From assembly GCF_023208015.1 (NCBI RefSeq), contig NZ_CP051627.1:2542001-2606000 (forward strand): a stretch of 64,000 nt of DNA, written 5' to 3'. The notes beneath the pieces were generated by a model. It made no database searches, was not told the origin of the DNA, and worked only from the letters and a program-made list of their open reading frames with translations. This document shows, piece by piece, positions 25,912-34,474 of the stretch. The position numbers and the translations under genes were made by a program. This stretch comes from Thermobifida alba (lineage in GTDB: Bacteria; Actinomycetota; Actinomycetes; Streptosporangiales; Streptosporangiaceae). The number at the start of each line of letters is the position of its first letter. The first letter of the stretch is position 1.

Positions 25912-27387
25912 TCAGACCACAACCCGGGGCGCGTAGTCCTCCACGGGGCCGTGGCGGCGCAGGTCCTCCCAGGCGCGGGCGAGGCGGTCCACCAGCACCG
26001 CGATCGTGTCGACGGGATGGGAGAAGGTGAGCCGGAAGGAGGAGTCGTGGTCGCCGCACGGGGCCATCACCGAACCGGGCACCACCTCCACCCCGTGGCG
26101 CAGCGCCACCTGGGCGAAGACGCGGGCGTCGGTGCCGTCGGGAAGCCGCACCCACAGGGCGGCCCCGCCGTCGGGGCGGCGCCAGCACCACTCAGGCAGC
26201 CGCTCGCGCAGCCGCTCCTCCAGCACCGCCATGCGTTCGGCCAGCAGCGCGGAGCGGGCCGCGGCCAGCTGCGGCCAGCACCGCACCAGCCGCGCCGCGA
26301 CGGCCTGGTCCAGCAGTGGACTGCCCAGGTCGGTGATGGCCTTGCGGCGGCTGATCCGTTCGGCGGTGGCGGCCGGGGCGCGCAGCCAGCCGATGCGCAG
26401 CCCGGCCCAGGCGGTCTTGCCGACCGAGGCAGCGGTGATGACCTCCGCGCCGGGCGGGGCGAACGCGGCGATCGGCGGCGGTTCGCGGGGGGCGCGCAGC
26501 CCGGTGTAGGCGCCGTCCTCGAAGACCGGCACGCCGTACTCGGCGGCGAGTTCGGCGACCTGTCGGCGGCGCGCCGCCGACATGAGCACGCCCGTCGGGT
26601 TGTGGTAGGTGGGCATGAGGTACACCAGGTCGGGGCGGCGCTCCCGCATGATCCGGCGCATCCGTGCGACGTCGGCGCCCTCCTCGTCCACGGGCACGGT
26701 GAGCAGGTCGGCGCCTGCCGCGCGCAGCGAGTCCAGGCAGCCCGCGAAGCTCGGCGACTCGATGAGCGCCGCCGAGCCCCGGTACAGGTACAGGTCGCAG
26801 ACGAAGGCGACGGCCTGCTGCACCCCGGTGGTGACGACGATCTGGTCGGGGCTGGTGGGCAGGCCCAGGCCGGTGTAGTGGTCGGCGACGGCCTCGCGCA
26901 GCTCGGGCAGGCCGCGCGGGTGGTAGCCGGTCTCGGCGAGCAGCTCCGCCAGGCGGCGGTCGGCCGTCTCGCGGATGATGTCGGGCACCGGGGGGATCGC
27001 CTCGGTGGTGACGCAGGCCAGCGAGACGAGGTCGCCGGGGCCGTCGATGAGCCGCTGGTACAGCGCTCTCGCGCTGCCGCCGGGCGCGTACCCGTCCGTG
27101 GGGGCGGGGCGGGTGTGGCCGCTGACGCGGGTGCCGCTGCCCTGGCGGCTGCGGAGCAGTCCGGCGGCGCGCAGTTCGTCGTAGGCGGCGACCACGGTGG
27201 TGCGGCTGACCGCCAGCGCGGCGGCCAGGGCGCGTTCGGAGGGCAGCCGCTCGCCCGCGGCCAGGACGCCGTCCGCCACGGCCCGGCGCAGCGCGTCGGC
27301 GAGCTTCCGGTAGAGCGGGCCGTCCCCGTCGGACCACCTGCCCAGCTGGGCCGCCAGGCGGTGGGCGCCGTCCGCGAAAGAGTCCAT
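25912..27387 (-). CDS. MocR/PdxR-type regulator (GntR HTH fused to aminotransferase)
   Basis: The protein has 491 residues. The N-terminal GntR winged helix (about 20-90) shows LYRKLADALRRAVADGVLAAG and LPSERALAAALAVSRTTVVA. A fold-type I aminotransferase domain (about 115-485) includes the substrate-site YHPRGLPELREAVADHY, LMPTYHNPTGVLMSAARRR, and the PLP-lysine region ITAASVGKTAWAGLRIGWL. MocR proteins use PLP-bound ligands to control nearby genes. It diverges from the gene starting at 27505, its likely target. The short gap holds CATTCG repeats in direct and inverted orientation. Confidence 0.92.
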   Translation of the reverse strand: MDSFADGAHRLAAQLGRWSDGDGPLYRKLADALRRAVADGVLAAGERLPSERALAAALAVSRTTVVAAYDELRAAGLLRSRQGSGTRVSGHTRPAPTDGYAPGGSARALYQRLIDGPGDLVSLACVTTEAIPPVPDIIRETADRRLAELLAETGYHPRGLPELREAVADHYTGLGLPTSPDQIVVTTGVQQAVAFVCDLYLYRGSAALIESPSFAGCLDSLRAAGADLLTVPVDEEGADVARMRRIMRERRPDLVYLMPTYHNPTGVLMSAARRRQVAELAAEYGVPVFEDGAYTGLRAPREPPPIAAFAPPGAEVITAASVGKTAWAGLRIGWLRAPAATAERISRRKAITDLGSPLLDQAVAARLVRCWPQLAAARSALLAERMAVLEERLRERLPEWCWRRPDGGAALWVRLPDGTDARVFAQVALRHGVEVVPGSVMAPCGDHDSSFRLTFSHPVDTIAVLVDRLARAWEDLRRHGPVEDYAPRVVV

Positions 27388-27408
27388 TTTCCACCTCATT
27401 GGCCCTGC

Positions 27409-27442
27409 CATTCGCCCGTTTCCGAATCCATAGTGGCATTCG
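27409..27442. promoter_or_regulatory. Possible MocR/GntR operator
   Basis: CATTCG at 27409-27414, CGAAT at 27423-27427 and CATTCG at 27437-27442 lie between the divergent MocR-type gene and its neighbour. The CGAAT-N10-ATTCG pair is a small palindrome. Repeats of this kind in a MocR intergenic region suggest an operator; the motifs are short. Confidence 0.35.
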
Positions 27443-27504
27443 AACGGTCCCGGTTCCAGACCAGATCGGCCCCCTGTCCCTCCCTGCCTGTCCGGAGGAG
27501 CCCC

Positions 27505-27978
27505 ATGCCCGCCTTCCCGTCGCCCGCCCCCGCGTGCGGCGCGGCGCCCCCCGCCGCCGCGCAGCGCCGCTGCCCCGTTGCGTCGCCGCTGCTCGCCTCC
27601 GCCCAGTCCGTATCCGCGCCCGGCGGCCCCCTCGCCGCACTGCGGGAACTGGCGGAGTCGCTGGCGCGCCGGGCCGAGGGGGCCGGAGCGGTGGCGGTGT
27701 CGACCGTGCCGCTGCCCGCCGACGGCGCGGTGCTGCTGCTCAGCCTGTGGACCTCGTACGCCGGCCTGCGCGCCGCCGTGCTGGACAGCGGCCCCGAGGT
27801 CCGCGCCTGGCAGGCCCGCACCGGCCTGGTCCCCGTCTCGGAGCGCGCCCTGTGGTGGACGCGCGGCCCCGCCGCTCCGGAGGCGGCGGAGGGGCTGGCC
27901 CGGCTGGCGCGGCTGCGCGCCGCGGGCCCCGGCGCGCACGCCTTCACCCTGCGCTCCCCGGTGCCGCCGCCGCGCTGA
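27505..27978 (+). CDS. Hypothetical protein divergent from the MocR regulator
   Basis: The protein has 157 residues with CGGAGGAG upstream of the ATG. The first 35 residues are Ala/Pro-rich with a CGAAPPAAAQRRCP stretch. The remainder includes LAALRELAESLARRAEGAG, the hydrophobic DGAVLLLSLWTSYAGLRAAV and AWQARTGLVPVSERALWWTRG, ending in the HAFTLRSPVPPPR tail. The tail and the WTSYAGLRA segment recall small alpha/beta-barrel (ABM/DUF3291-like) proteins, but this is weak. Given the divergent MocR gene, it may be that regulator's target. Confidence 0.55.
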   Translation: MPAFPSPAPACGAAPPAAAQRRCPVASPLLASAQSVSAPGGPLAALRELAESLARRAEGAGAVAVSTVPLPADGAVLLLSLWTSYAGLRAAVLDSGPEVRAWQARTGLVPVSERALWWTRGPAAPEAAEGLARLARLRAAGPGAHAFTLRSPVPPPR

Positions 27979-28075
27979 CCCGGGCGGCGGCCTCCCCTTC
28001 CGTCCCGGAAACGACCGCTGTGCCCCGGGTACCCTGTGCTTCGGACGGAGGCCGGACGGTCCACGGGAGAGGTTC

Positions 28076-29200
28076 TTGGGCAACGGAGCACGCGCGTCGG
28101 CGACCACGAGACGACGACTGTTCCTGGGCGTCCCCTCCGTTGTCCTGACCGCGGTACTGGCGGTCGTGCTGGCGGTGCCCACCGGCCGCGAGGCGGCGTG
28201 GCGGATGTGGTGCGAGGCCACCCGGGACTGGTGCCTGGGGGTGCCGGTCGACTCCCGGGGCGAGCCCGCCGAGGACGGCGAACTCCTGCTGCTGACCCCC
28301 GTGCAGGCCGCGACCTGGGGCAACTACTACGCGCTGGGCGACTCCTACTCCTCCGGCGACGGCGCCCGCGACTACCACCCCGGCACCGCGGTCCAGGGCG
28401 GCTGCTGGCGCTCGGCCAACGCCTACCCCGAACTGGTCGCCGACTCCTACGACTTCGCCGGGCGGCTGTCCTTCCTGGCGTGCAGCGGCCAGCGGGGCCA
28501 CGCCATGCTCGACGCGGTCGACGAGGTCGGCTCCCAGCTGGCCTGGGACGCCCCGCACACCTCCCTGGTCACCATCGGCATCGGCGGCAACGACCTGGGG
28601 TTCTCCACGGTCCTCAAGACCTGCATGGTGCGGGTCCCGCTGCTGGACAGCGGGGCGTGCACCGCCCAGGAGGAGGACATCCGCAAGCGGATGGAGAAGT
28701 TCGAGACGACCTTCGAGGAGCTGATCGGCGAGGTGCGGCGGCGCGCCCCCGACGCCCGCGTCCTGGTGGTGGGCTACCCGCGGCTGTTCCCCGAGGAGCC
28801 CACCGGGGCCTACTACACGCTGACCGCCAGCAGCCAGCGGTGGCTGAACGAGACCATCCGGGAGTTCAACGAGCAGCTCGCCGAGGCCGTGGCGGCGCAC
28901 GACACCGGGATCGCCTCCTCCGACAGGGTCGGCAGCGTGGAGTTCGTGGACGTCTACCACGCGCTGGACGGCCACGAGATCGGCACGGAGGACCCCTGGG
29001 TCAACGGGGTGCTGCTGCGCGACCTGGCCACGGGGGTGGCCGTGGACCGCAGCACCTTCCACCCCGACGCCGACGGGCACCGGGCGGTCGGCGCGCTGGT
29101 CGTCGAGCAGATCGAGACCGGCCCGGGCCGCCCCCTCTACGCCACCTTCGACGTGGTGGCGGGCGCCACCGTGGAGACGCTGGCCGTCGAGGCGGGGTGA
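28076..29200 (+). CDS. Secreted SGNH/GDSL hydrolase (esterase/lipase)
   Basis: The protein has 374 residues from a TTG with GGGAGAGG just upstream. After a basic Arg run, a hydrophobic export signal spans about residues 15-37. The catalytic domain begins YYALGDSYSSGDGA, with the nucleophile Ser in GDSYS. FLACSGQRG follows, then IGIGGNDLGFS gives the Gly and Asn of the SGNH set, and STFHPDADGHRAVG gives the Asp and His. Relatives are actinobacterial extracellular lipases or phospholipases. The frame is open far upstream, but those codons overlap the preceding gene. Confidence 0.85.
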   Translation: MGNGARASATTRRRLFLGVPSVVLTAVLAVVLAVPTGREAAWRMWCEATRDWCLGVPVDSRGEPAEDGELLLLTPVQAATWGNYYALGDSYSSGDGARDYHPGTAVQGGCWRSANAYPELVADSYDFAGRLSFLACSGQRGHAMLDAVDEVGSQLAWDAPHTSLVTIGIGGNDLGFSTVLKTCMVRVPLLDSGACTAQEEDIRKRMEKFETTFEELIGEVRRRAPDARVLVVGYPRLFPEEPTGAYYTLTASSQRWLNETIREFNEQLAEAVAAHDTGIASSDRVGSVEFVDVYHALDGHEIGTEDPWVNGVLLRDLATGVAVDRSTFHPDADGHRAVGALVVEQIETGPGRPLYATFDVVAGATVETLAVEAG

Positions 29201-29210
29201 GCGCGCGCCC

Positions 29211-30467
29211 TCACCGCCGGGCGCGCAGCTCCGCCAGCACCGCGGCGAACTGGTCCAGCGCCCAGTCGAGCTCCTCCTCGGTGACGACCAGCGGCGGCGA
29301 GAACCGGATGGTGGAGCCGTGCGTCTCCTTGACCAGCACGCCCCGCTCCAGCAGCCGTTCGCACAGTTCGCGGCCGTCGGCCAGCGCCGGGTCGACGTCG
29401 ACGCCCGCCCACAGGCCGATGCTGCGGGCGGCGACCGCCCCGCGTCCGACGAACTCCTCGACGCGGGCGCGCAGCAGCGGGGCGAGCGCGCGCACGCGGT
29501 CCAGGTAGGGGCCCTCGCGCAGCAGCTTCACCACGGCCGTGCCGACGGCGCAGGCCAGCGCGTTGCCGCCGAAGGTGCTGCCGTGCTGGCCGGGGCGGAT
29601 GACGTCGAGCACCTCGGCGTCGGCGACCGCCGCCGCCACCGGCAGGATGCCGCCGCCCAGCGCCTTGCCGAACAGGTAGACGTCGGCGTCCACGCCGCTG
29701 TGCTCGCAGGCCCGCACGGTTCCGGTGCGGCCCAGCCCCGACTGCACCTCGTCGGCGACGAACAGCACGTTGTGGCGGGTGCACAGGTCGCGCACGCGCG
29801 GCAGGTAGTCGGGGGGCGGCACGATCACCCCCGCCTCGCCCTGCACCGGCTCCAGCAGCACCGCGACCGTGTCGGCGTCGATCGCGGCGGCCAGCGCCTC
29901 GGCGTCGCCGTAGGGGACGACGCGGAAGCCCGGGGTGGGCGGCCCGAAGCCCCGGTAGGCCTCGGGGTCGGTGGAGAAGGAGACGATCGTGGTGGTGCGT
30001 CCGTGGAAGTTGCCGGCCGCCACCACGATGACGGCCCGTCCCTCGGGCACGCCCTTGACCTCGTAGCCCCACTTGCGGGCGACCTTGATGCCGGTCTCCA
30101 CCGCCTCGGCCCCGGTGTTGACCGGCAGCACCCGGTCCTTGCCGACGAGTCCGGCCAGCGCGGTGACGAACGGCGCGAACCGGTCGTGGTGGAAGGCGCG
30201 GCTGGTGAGCGTGATCCGCTCCAGTTGGGCGTGTGCCGCGGCGAGCAGCTCGGGGTTGCGGTGCCCGAAGTTGGTCGCCGAGTACCCGGCCAGGCCGTCC
30301 AGGTAGCGGCGGCCCGCGACGTCGGTCACCCAGGCGCCCTCGCCCTCGGCGATGACCACGGGCAGCGGACGGTAGTTGTGTGCCGAGTGCCGCTCGGCCA
30401 GGGCGATGTGGCGGTCGGCGGGCAGGGCGCCGTCGGCCGCGGCCGTCTCCGGTGGACGTGTGCTCAT
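29211..30467 (-). CDS. rocD: Ornithine aminotransferase (class III, PLP)
   Basis: The protein has 418 residues. It transfers the delta-amino group of ornithine to 2-oxoglutarate, giving glutamate semialdehyde (arginine/proline metabolism). Motifs: NYRPLPVVIAEGEGAWVTD, LDGLAGYSATNFGHRNPEL, LPVNTGAEAVETGIKVARKW, NFHGRTTTIVSFSTDPEAY, DEVQSGLGRTG, and the PLP-Lys FGKALGGGILPVAA; the family-typical HGSTFGGNALAC closes the active site. The ATG at 30467 is in frame with a longer open stretch that is the antisense of the NADAR gene. rocD is recognised from the signature set; other class III aminotransferases cannot be strictly excluded. Confidence 0.9.
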   Translation of the reverse strand: MSTRPPETAAADGALPADRHIALAERHSAHNYRPLPVVIAEGEGAWVTDVAGRRYLDGLAGYSATNFGHRNPELLAAAHAQLERITLTSRAFHHDRFAPFVTALAGLVGKDRVLPVNTGAEAVETGIKVARKWGYEVKGVPEGRAVIVVAAGNFHGRTTTIVSFSTDPEAYRGFGPPTPGFRVVPYGDAEALAAAIDADTVAVLLEPVQGEAGVIVPPPDYLPRVRDLCTRHNVLFVADEVQSGLGRTGTVRACEHSGVDADVYLFGKALGGGILPVAAAVADAEVLDVIRPGQHGSTFGGNALACAVGTAVVKLLREGPYLDRVRALAPLLRARVEEFVGRGAVAARSIGLWAGVDVDPALADGRELCERLLERGVLVKETHGSTIRFSPPLVVTEEELDWALDQFAAVLAELRARR

Positions 30468-30629
30468 GGGACCGCTCCGATCGTCGTTGATCGTTGTCTG
30501 TTCGGGATACCCGCGTCGCCGAACGGTGACGCTCCCTTGCCGACGATCGGGGGGATGTGCGCGGCGCGCCGGTGCGCACCGCCGCGCGCCGAGCCCCCGG
30601 TCCGCCGGGGCGATGGAGAGGGGGTCCCG

Positions 30630-31214
30630 ATGCACGCTCGCGACGTCGCCGCGGTCGCCCGGGCGCAGGAGGCCGGAGAGCGCCTGAGGTTCCTGTTCTT
30701 CTGGGGGCACCGTCCGCCGCGCGGCGGCGGGGTCGGCCCGGGCTGCCTGAGCCAGTGGTGGGAGGCGCCCTTCACCGTGGCGGGGCAGGCCTACCGCACC
30801 GCCGAGCACTTCATGATGGCGGAGAAGGCCCGCCTGTTCGGCGACGAGCGGACCCGGCGCGAGGTACTGGACGCGCCCCATCCCGGCGCGGCCAAGAAAC
30901 TGGGCCGCCAGGTGCGGGGCTTCGACGAGGCGACGTGGGCCGAGCACCGCTACGGCATCGTCGTGCGCGGCAACCTGGCCAAGTTCACCCAGCACCCCGA
31001 CCTCGGCGCCTTCCTGCGGGGCACCGGGGACCGCGTGCTGGTCGAGGCCAGCCCGGTCGACCGGATCTGGGGCATCGGCCTGGCCGCCGACGACGAGCGG
31101 GCCGCGACCGCGGCGCACTGGCGCGGGCTGAACCTGCTCGGTTTCGCGCTGATGGACGTCCGTGAGGAACTCCACACCTCCGATTTCTCCGCCGCCGACA
31201 CCGGACGACGGTGA
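30630..31214 (+). CDS. NADAR family protein (YbiA/DUF1768-like N-glycosidase)
   Basis: The protein has 194 residues and GAGGGGGT upstream. The N-terminal part contains LRFLFFWGHRPPRGGGVGPG, SQWWEAPFTVAGQAYRTAEH and FMMAEKARLFGDERTRREV. These are typical of the NADAR fold, which cleaves N-glycosidic bonds in riboflavin intermediates or ADP-ribosylated bases. Late motifs are RYGIVVRGNLAKFTQHPDLG and DRIWGIGLAADDERA, with the family's Trp and Gly-rich loop. Family members take part in NAD/ADP-ribose metabolism or in reversing nucleic-acid ADP-ribosylation; no toxin partner is adjacent. It diverges from the ornithine aminotransferase. Confidence 0.88.
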   Translation: MHARDVAAVARAQEAGERLRFLFFWGHRPPRGGGVGPGCLSQWWEAPFTVAGQAYRTAEHFMMAEKARLFGDERTRREVLDAPHPGAAKKLGRQVRGFDEATWAEHRYGIVVRGNLAKFTQHPDLGAFLRGTGDRVLVEASPVDRIWGIGLAADDERAATAAHWRGLNLLGFALMDVREELHTSDFSAADTGRR

Positions 31215-31417
31215 TCTTCGGCACAGGTTCAGCGGGAGTTCACCCCGTCTTTGTGGCGCGTCTCACCGGGGCGCGCTCCCCCACTCTCCGCACCACCGGT
31301 CCTATCGGGCTTTTCACCGTCTCCTGATAGCCGACCCCGAAGGGATGTGACTCAGGTCATAACTGCAAGATCGATCCTCACACCCGCCCACGGGCACAAC
31401 AGCGACAGGGGCGAAAA

Positions 31418-33067
31418 ATGACCGAAATGCGAGTTCTGGGAGCAACCGGTTCCTCCGGTGCCAGCGACCTCTCCTTGTCCGGCCTGCTGGCCGCCGTCGC
31501 CGCGGCGGTACCCCAGCGGCTCGCCGTCGTCGCGGGGGCACGCCGCCTGACCTTCGCCGCCCTCGACGCCCGCGCCACCCTCGTCGCCCGCCACCTGCTC
31601 GACGCGGGCATCCGGCCCGGCGAACACGTGGCCGTCCTCTGCTTCAACCGCGCCGAGTGGCTGGAAGCGGCCTTCGGGACCTGGCGCGCCGGAGCCGTCC
31701 CCGTCAACGTCAACTACCGCTACGTCGCCGCCGAACTGCGCTACCTGCTCGACAACGCCGACGCGGTCGCCCTCATCGCCGAACGCTCCCTCGCCGCCAC
31801 CGTCGCCCGCGTCCGCCACGAACTGCCGCTGCTGCGCCACGTCCTGCTCATCGACGACGACGCCCCCGACCGCACCGACGGCGTCGACTACGAGGCCGCG
31901 CTCGCCGCCGCCGCGCACTCCGCCACACCGCTGCCCGCCACCGGGGGCGACGACCTGTACCTGCTCTACACCGGCGGCACCACCGGCTACCCCAGGGGCG
32001 TCATGTGGCGGCAGGAGGACATCTTCCACGTCGCCCTGGAGCAGCGCCGCCCCGGCACCCCGCGCGCCGCCGACGCGGCGACCGTCGCCGAACGGGCCGC
32101 GCGTGCCACCCCGCTGCGCATGCTCGTGCTGGGCCCGGTGATGCACGCCGCGGGCCAGTGGAACGCGCTGAGCATGCTGTTCCGGGGCAGCACCGTGGTG
32201 CTCAGCACCGACCGGGTCTTCTCCCCCACCCGCATCGTGGACCTCGCCGACCGCGAGGGCGTGCACATCGTGCAGTGCGTCGGCGACGCCATGGCCCGCC
32301 CCCTCGCCCAGGAGCTGCTGCGCAGCCCCGGCCGATGTCGGAGCCTGACCACCGTCAGCTCCGGCGGCACCCCCCTCACCCCCACCGCGCGCCAACTGTG
32401 GCGCGCCTGGAAGCCGACCATCACCATCAACGACAACTACGGCGGCAGCGAGACCGGCGTGTGCGGATCGGCCGCCGCCCGCCTCAGCGGGAAGACGCGG
32501 CGCTTCGCCATGAGCCCCAGCGTGGCCGTGCTCGACGACCGGCTGCGGCCGCTGCCGCCCGGCTCCGACCAGATCGGCCGGATCGCCCGCACCGGACGCA
32601 TCCCGCTGGGCTACTACAACGACCCGGAGAAGACCGCGCGGACCTTCCCCGTGGACGCCGACGGCCGCCGCTGGGCGCTGTCCGGGGACTACGGGACCAT
32701 CGCGGCGGACGGCACCATCGAACTGCTGGGCCGCGGCTCCACGGTGATCAACACCGGCGGGGAGAAGGTCTACCCCGAGGAGGTCGAGGCGGTCCTCAAG
32801 GCGCACCCGGCCGTCGCCGACGCCATCGTGGTCGCCGCCCCCGACGAACGGCTCGGCCAGCGGGTCAGCGCCGTGATCGCCCTGACCGGCCCGCGGCGGC
32901 CCAGCGACAAGGAACTGCGCGACCACTGCCGGCAGCGGCTGGCCGGCTTCAAGGTGCCGCGCACCATCCGCGTCGTGGACGAGGTCAAGCGGACCGCCGT
33001 GGGCAAGCAGGACTACCGCTGGGCCTCCCGCGTGGCCCGCGAACCGGCCCCCGCACTCAGCCGCTGA
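31418..33067 (+). CDS. Acyl-CoA synthetase (FadD-like, ANL superfamily)
   Basis: The protein has 549 residues. An N-terminal domain (LTFAALDARATLVARHLLDA; VLCFNRAEWLEAAFGTWRAG) leads to the P-loop LLYTGGTTGYPRGVMW, where the usual Lys is Arg and Ser is Gly, as in several actinobacterial fadD paralogues. It ends with NDNYGGSETGVCG, the SGDYGTIAADGTIELLGRG hinge and the C-terminal Lys region VDEVKRTAVGKQDYRW. It activates a fatty or other carboxylic acid to the CoA thioester, substrate unknown. The 200-bp upstream gap has no regulator. A hairpin follows the stop. Confidence 0.9.
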   Translation: MTEMRVLGATGSSGASDLSLSGLLAAVAAAVPQRLAVVAGARRLTFAALDARATLVARHLLDAGIRPGEHVAVLCFNRAEWLEAAFGTWRAGAVPVNVNYRYVAAELRYLLDNADAVALIAERSLAATVARVRHELPLLRHVLLIDDDAPDRTDGVDYEAALAAAAHSATPLPATGGDDLYLLYTGGTTGYPRGVMWRQEDIFHVALEQRRPGTPRAADAATVAERAARATPLRMLVLGPVMHAAGQWNALSMLFRGSTVVLSTDRVFSPTRIVDLADREGVHIVQCVGDAMARPLAQELLRSPGRCRSLTTVSSGGTPLTPTARQLWRAWKPTITINDNYGGSETGVCGSAAARLSGKTRRFAMSPSVAVLDDRLRPLPPGSDQIGRIARTGRIPLGYYNDPEKTARTFPVDADGRRWALSGDYGTIAADGTIELLGRGSTVINTGGEKVYPEEVEAVLKAHPAVADAIVVAAPDERLGQRVSAVIALTGPRRPSDKELRDHCRQRLAGFKVPRTIRVVDEVKRTAVGKQDYRWASRVAREPAPALSR

Positions 33068-33076
33068 CCGTCCCCG

Positions 33077-33118
33077 TCCGGCCCCGCCCGCCGCCTCCGC
33101 CCGGCGCGCGGGGCCGGA
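33077..33118 (+). terminator. Hairpin after acyl-CoA synthetase
   Basis: TCCGGCCCCGC (33077-33087) pairs with GCGGGGCCGGA (33108-33118), 10 bp after the stop. The loop is 20 nt. Confidence 0.55.
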
Positions 33119-33344
33119 CCGCGTGCGGCGGCCGGGGCCCGGCGAACGCGCCTCACCGTCCTGTCGCCGCGCCGAATCCGCTCCCCTTACACTGGGTGCC
33201 TGTCTGCCCGGCCGCTCCGGTCCGCTGCGCGAGCACACCGCCCGGGCAGCTCCCACGCGTTTTCCTCCGGGCATCGGCCTCCCGCCCCGTTCCGACCACG
33301 ACGGGACGGGACCGCCTTCCCTTTTCCACGACGAGAAGTAGGAC

Positions 33345-34313
33345 ATGGCGAAGTCAATCGGCACCCATCTGCTCAACGGCGTGCGCGGCGCCCTCATCGG
33401 AACCGCCGAAGTCGTCCCCGGCATCAGCGGCGGCACCATCGCGCTGATCACCGGCGTCTACGAGACCCTCATCAACTCCGCCGGCCACGTGGTCAGCGGC
33501 GTCAGGCTGCTCGCCACCGACCTCGTCCGGGGCAGGGGGACCGCCCGCGCCCGCGAGGAGTTCGGCCGCGCCGACTGGGGAGTCGTCCTGGTCGTGCTGG
33601 CGGGCATGGTGCTGGCCGTGCTGATCGCCGCCCGCGTCATCGCCCCGCTGGTCGAGGACCACCCGTCCGAGTCCTACGCCCTGTTCTTCGGCCTGGTGCT
33701 GGCCTCCCTGTGGGTGCCCTACAGCGGCTCGGGGCGGCGCTGGCGGATCGGCGACTACCTGCTCGCCCTCGTGATGGCCGTGGCCTCGTTCCTGCTCACC
33801 GGCCTGCCGCCCACCCAGGTGGAACCCACTCCCCTCGTCGTCATGGTCGCGGCCTCCGTCGCGATCTGCGCGCTGGTGCTGCCCGGCATGTCCGGCTCGT
33901 TCATCCTGCTCACCCTCGGCCTGTACACCGTGACGATGAACGCGCTCAACGACCGCGACCTCGGCTACATCGCCACCTTCGCCCTGGGCGCGACCATCGG
34001 CCTGGCCCTGTTCGTCAAACTGCTCCAGTGGCTGCTGGACCGCTTCCACCACCTCACCCTGGTGGTGATGACCGGGCTGATGGCCGGATCGCTGCGCTCC
34101 CTGTGGCCCTGGCAGGACGAGGACCGCACCCTGCTCGCCCCCGACCAGGGCAACCTCGTGCTGTGCGTGGTGCTGGCCGTGGTCGGTGCGGCCGCCGTCA
34201 TCGGCATCATGCTGGTCGAGCACCGGCTGAAGGCCCGCGCGGCGGCCCAGGAGGCCCCCGCCCCCGCCGCTCCCGCCCGCCGACCCCAGGAGAACGACGA
34301 GGTCGTCGGCTGA
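33345..34313 (+). CDS. DUF368 (PopT-like) undecaprenyl-phosphate translocase candidate
   Basis: The protein has 322 residues and about eight membrane spans. The family hallmark is in the first span, GTAEVVPGISGGTIALITGVYE; a second copy-like motif ALVLPGMSGSFILLTLGLY follows in the second half, showing the internal duplication. DUF368 proteins (PopT) recycle the lipid carrier undecaprenyl phosphate across the membrane, so a role in wall precursor recycling is likely. The C-terminus is Ala/Pro-rich. A strong hairpin lies just after the stop and separates it from thiD. Confidence 0.88.
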   Translation: MAKSIGTHLLNGVRGALIGTAEVVPGISGGTIALITGVYETLINSAGHVVSGVRLLATDLVRGRGTARAREEFGRADWGVVLVVLAGMVLAVLIAARVIAPLVEDHPSESYALFFGLVLASLWVPYSGSGRRWRIGDYLLALVMAVASFLLTGLPPTQVEPTPLVVMVAASVAICALVLPGMSGSFILLTLGLYTVTMNALNDRDLGYIATFALGATIGLALFVKLLQWLLDRFHHLTLVVMTGLMAGSLRSLWPWQDEDRTLLAPDQGNLVLCVVLAVVGAAAVIGIMLVEHRLKARAAAQEAPAPAAPARRPQENDEVVG

Positions 34314-34330
34314 CCCGTCCCCGCACCGCC

Positions 34331-34370
34331 GCGCCGCCCCCCCTGCCCGCTCCGGGCAGGGGGGCGGCGC
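34331..34370 (+). terminator. Terminator hairpin after DUF368 gene
   Basis: A near-perfect 18-19-bp GC stem (GCGCCGCCCCCCCTGCCCG with CGGGCAGGGGGGCGGCGC, one bulged C) immediately upstream of the TPP riboswitch. Confidence 0.8.
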
Positions 34371-34390
34371 CGTGTTGCTAGCCTTCGCAG

Positions 34391-34468
34391 TGGACGCGGG
34401 GTGCCGGCCCCCTCGCCGGCTGAGATGACACCCGCCGAACCTGATCTAGGTCGTACTAGCGGAGGGAC
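34391..34468 (+). promoter_or_regulatory. TPP riboswitch (THI element) upstream of thiD
   Basis: All core elements are present: GGGGTGCC, CTGAGA, ACCCG, GAACCTGATCTAGG, and the closing CTAGCGGAGGGAC. The GGAGGG of the last block is the likely ribosome binding site for the ATG at 34475, so ligand binding would hide it: translational control by thiamine pyrophosphate. The element is recognised from its conserved sequence. Confidence 0.95.
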
Positions 34469-34474
34469 GTCCCC

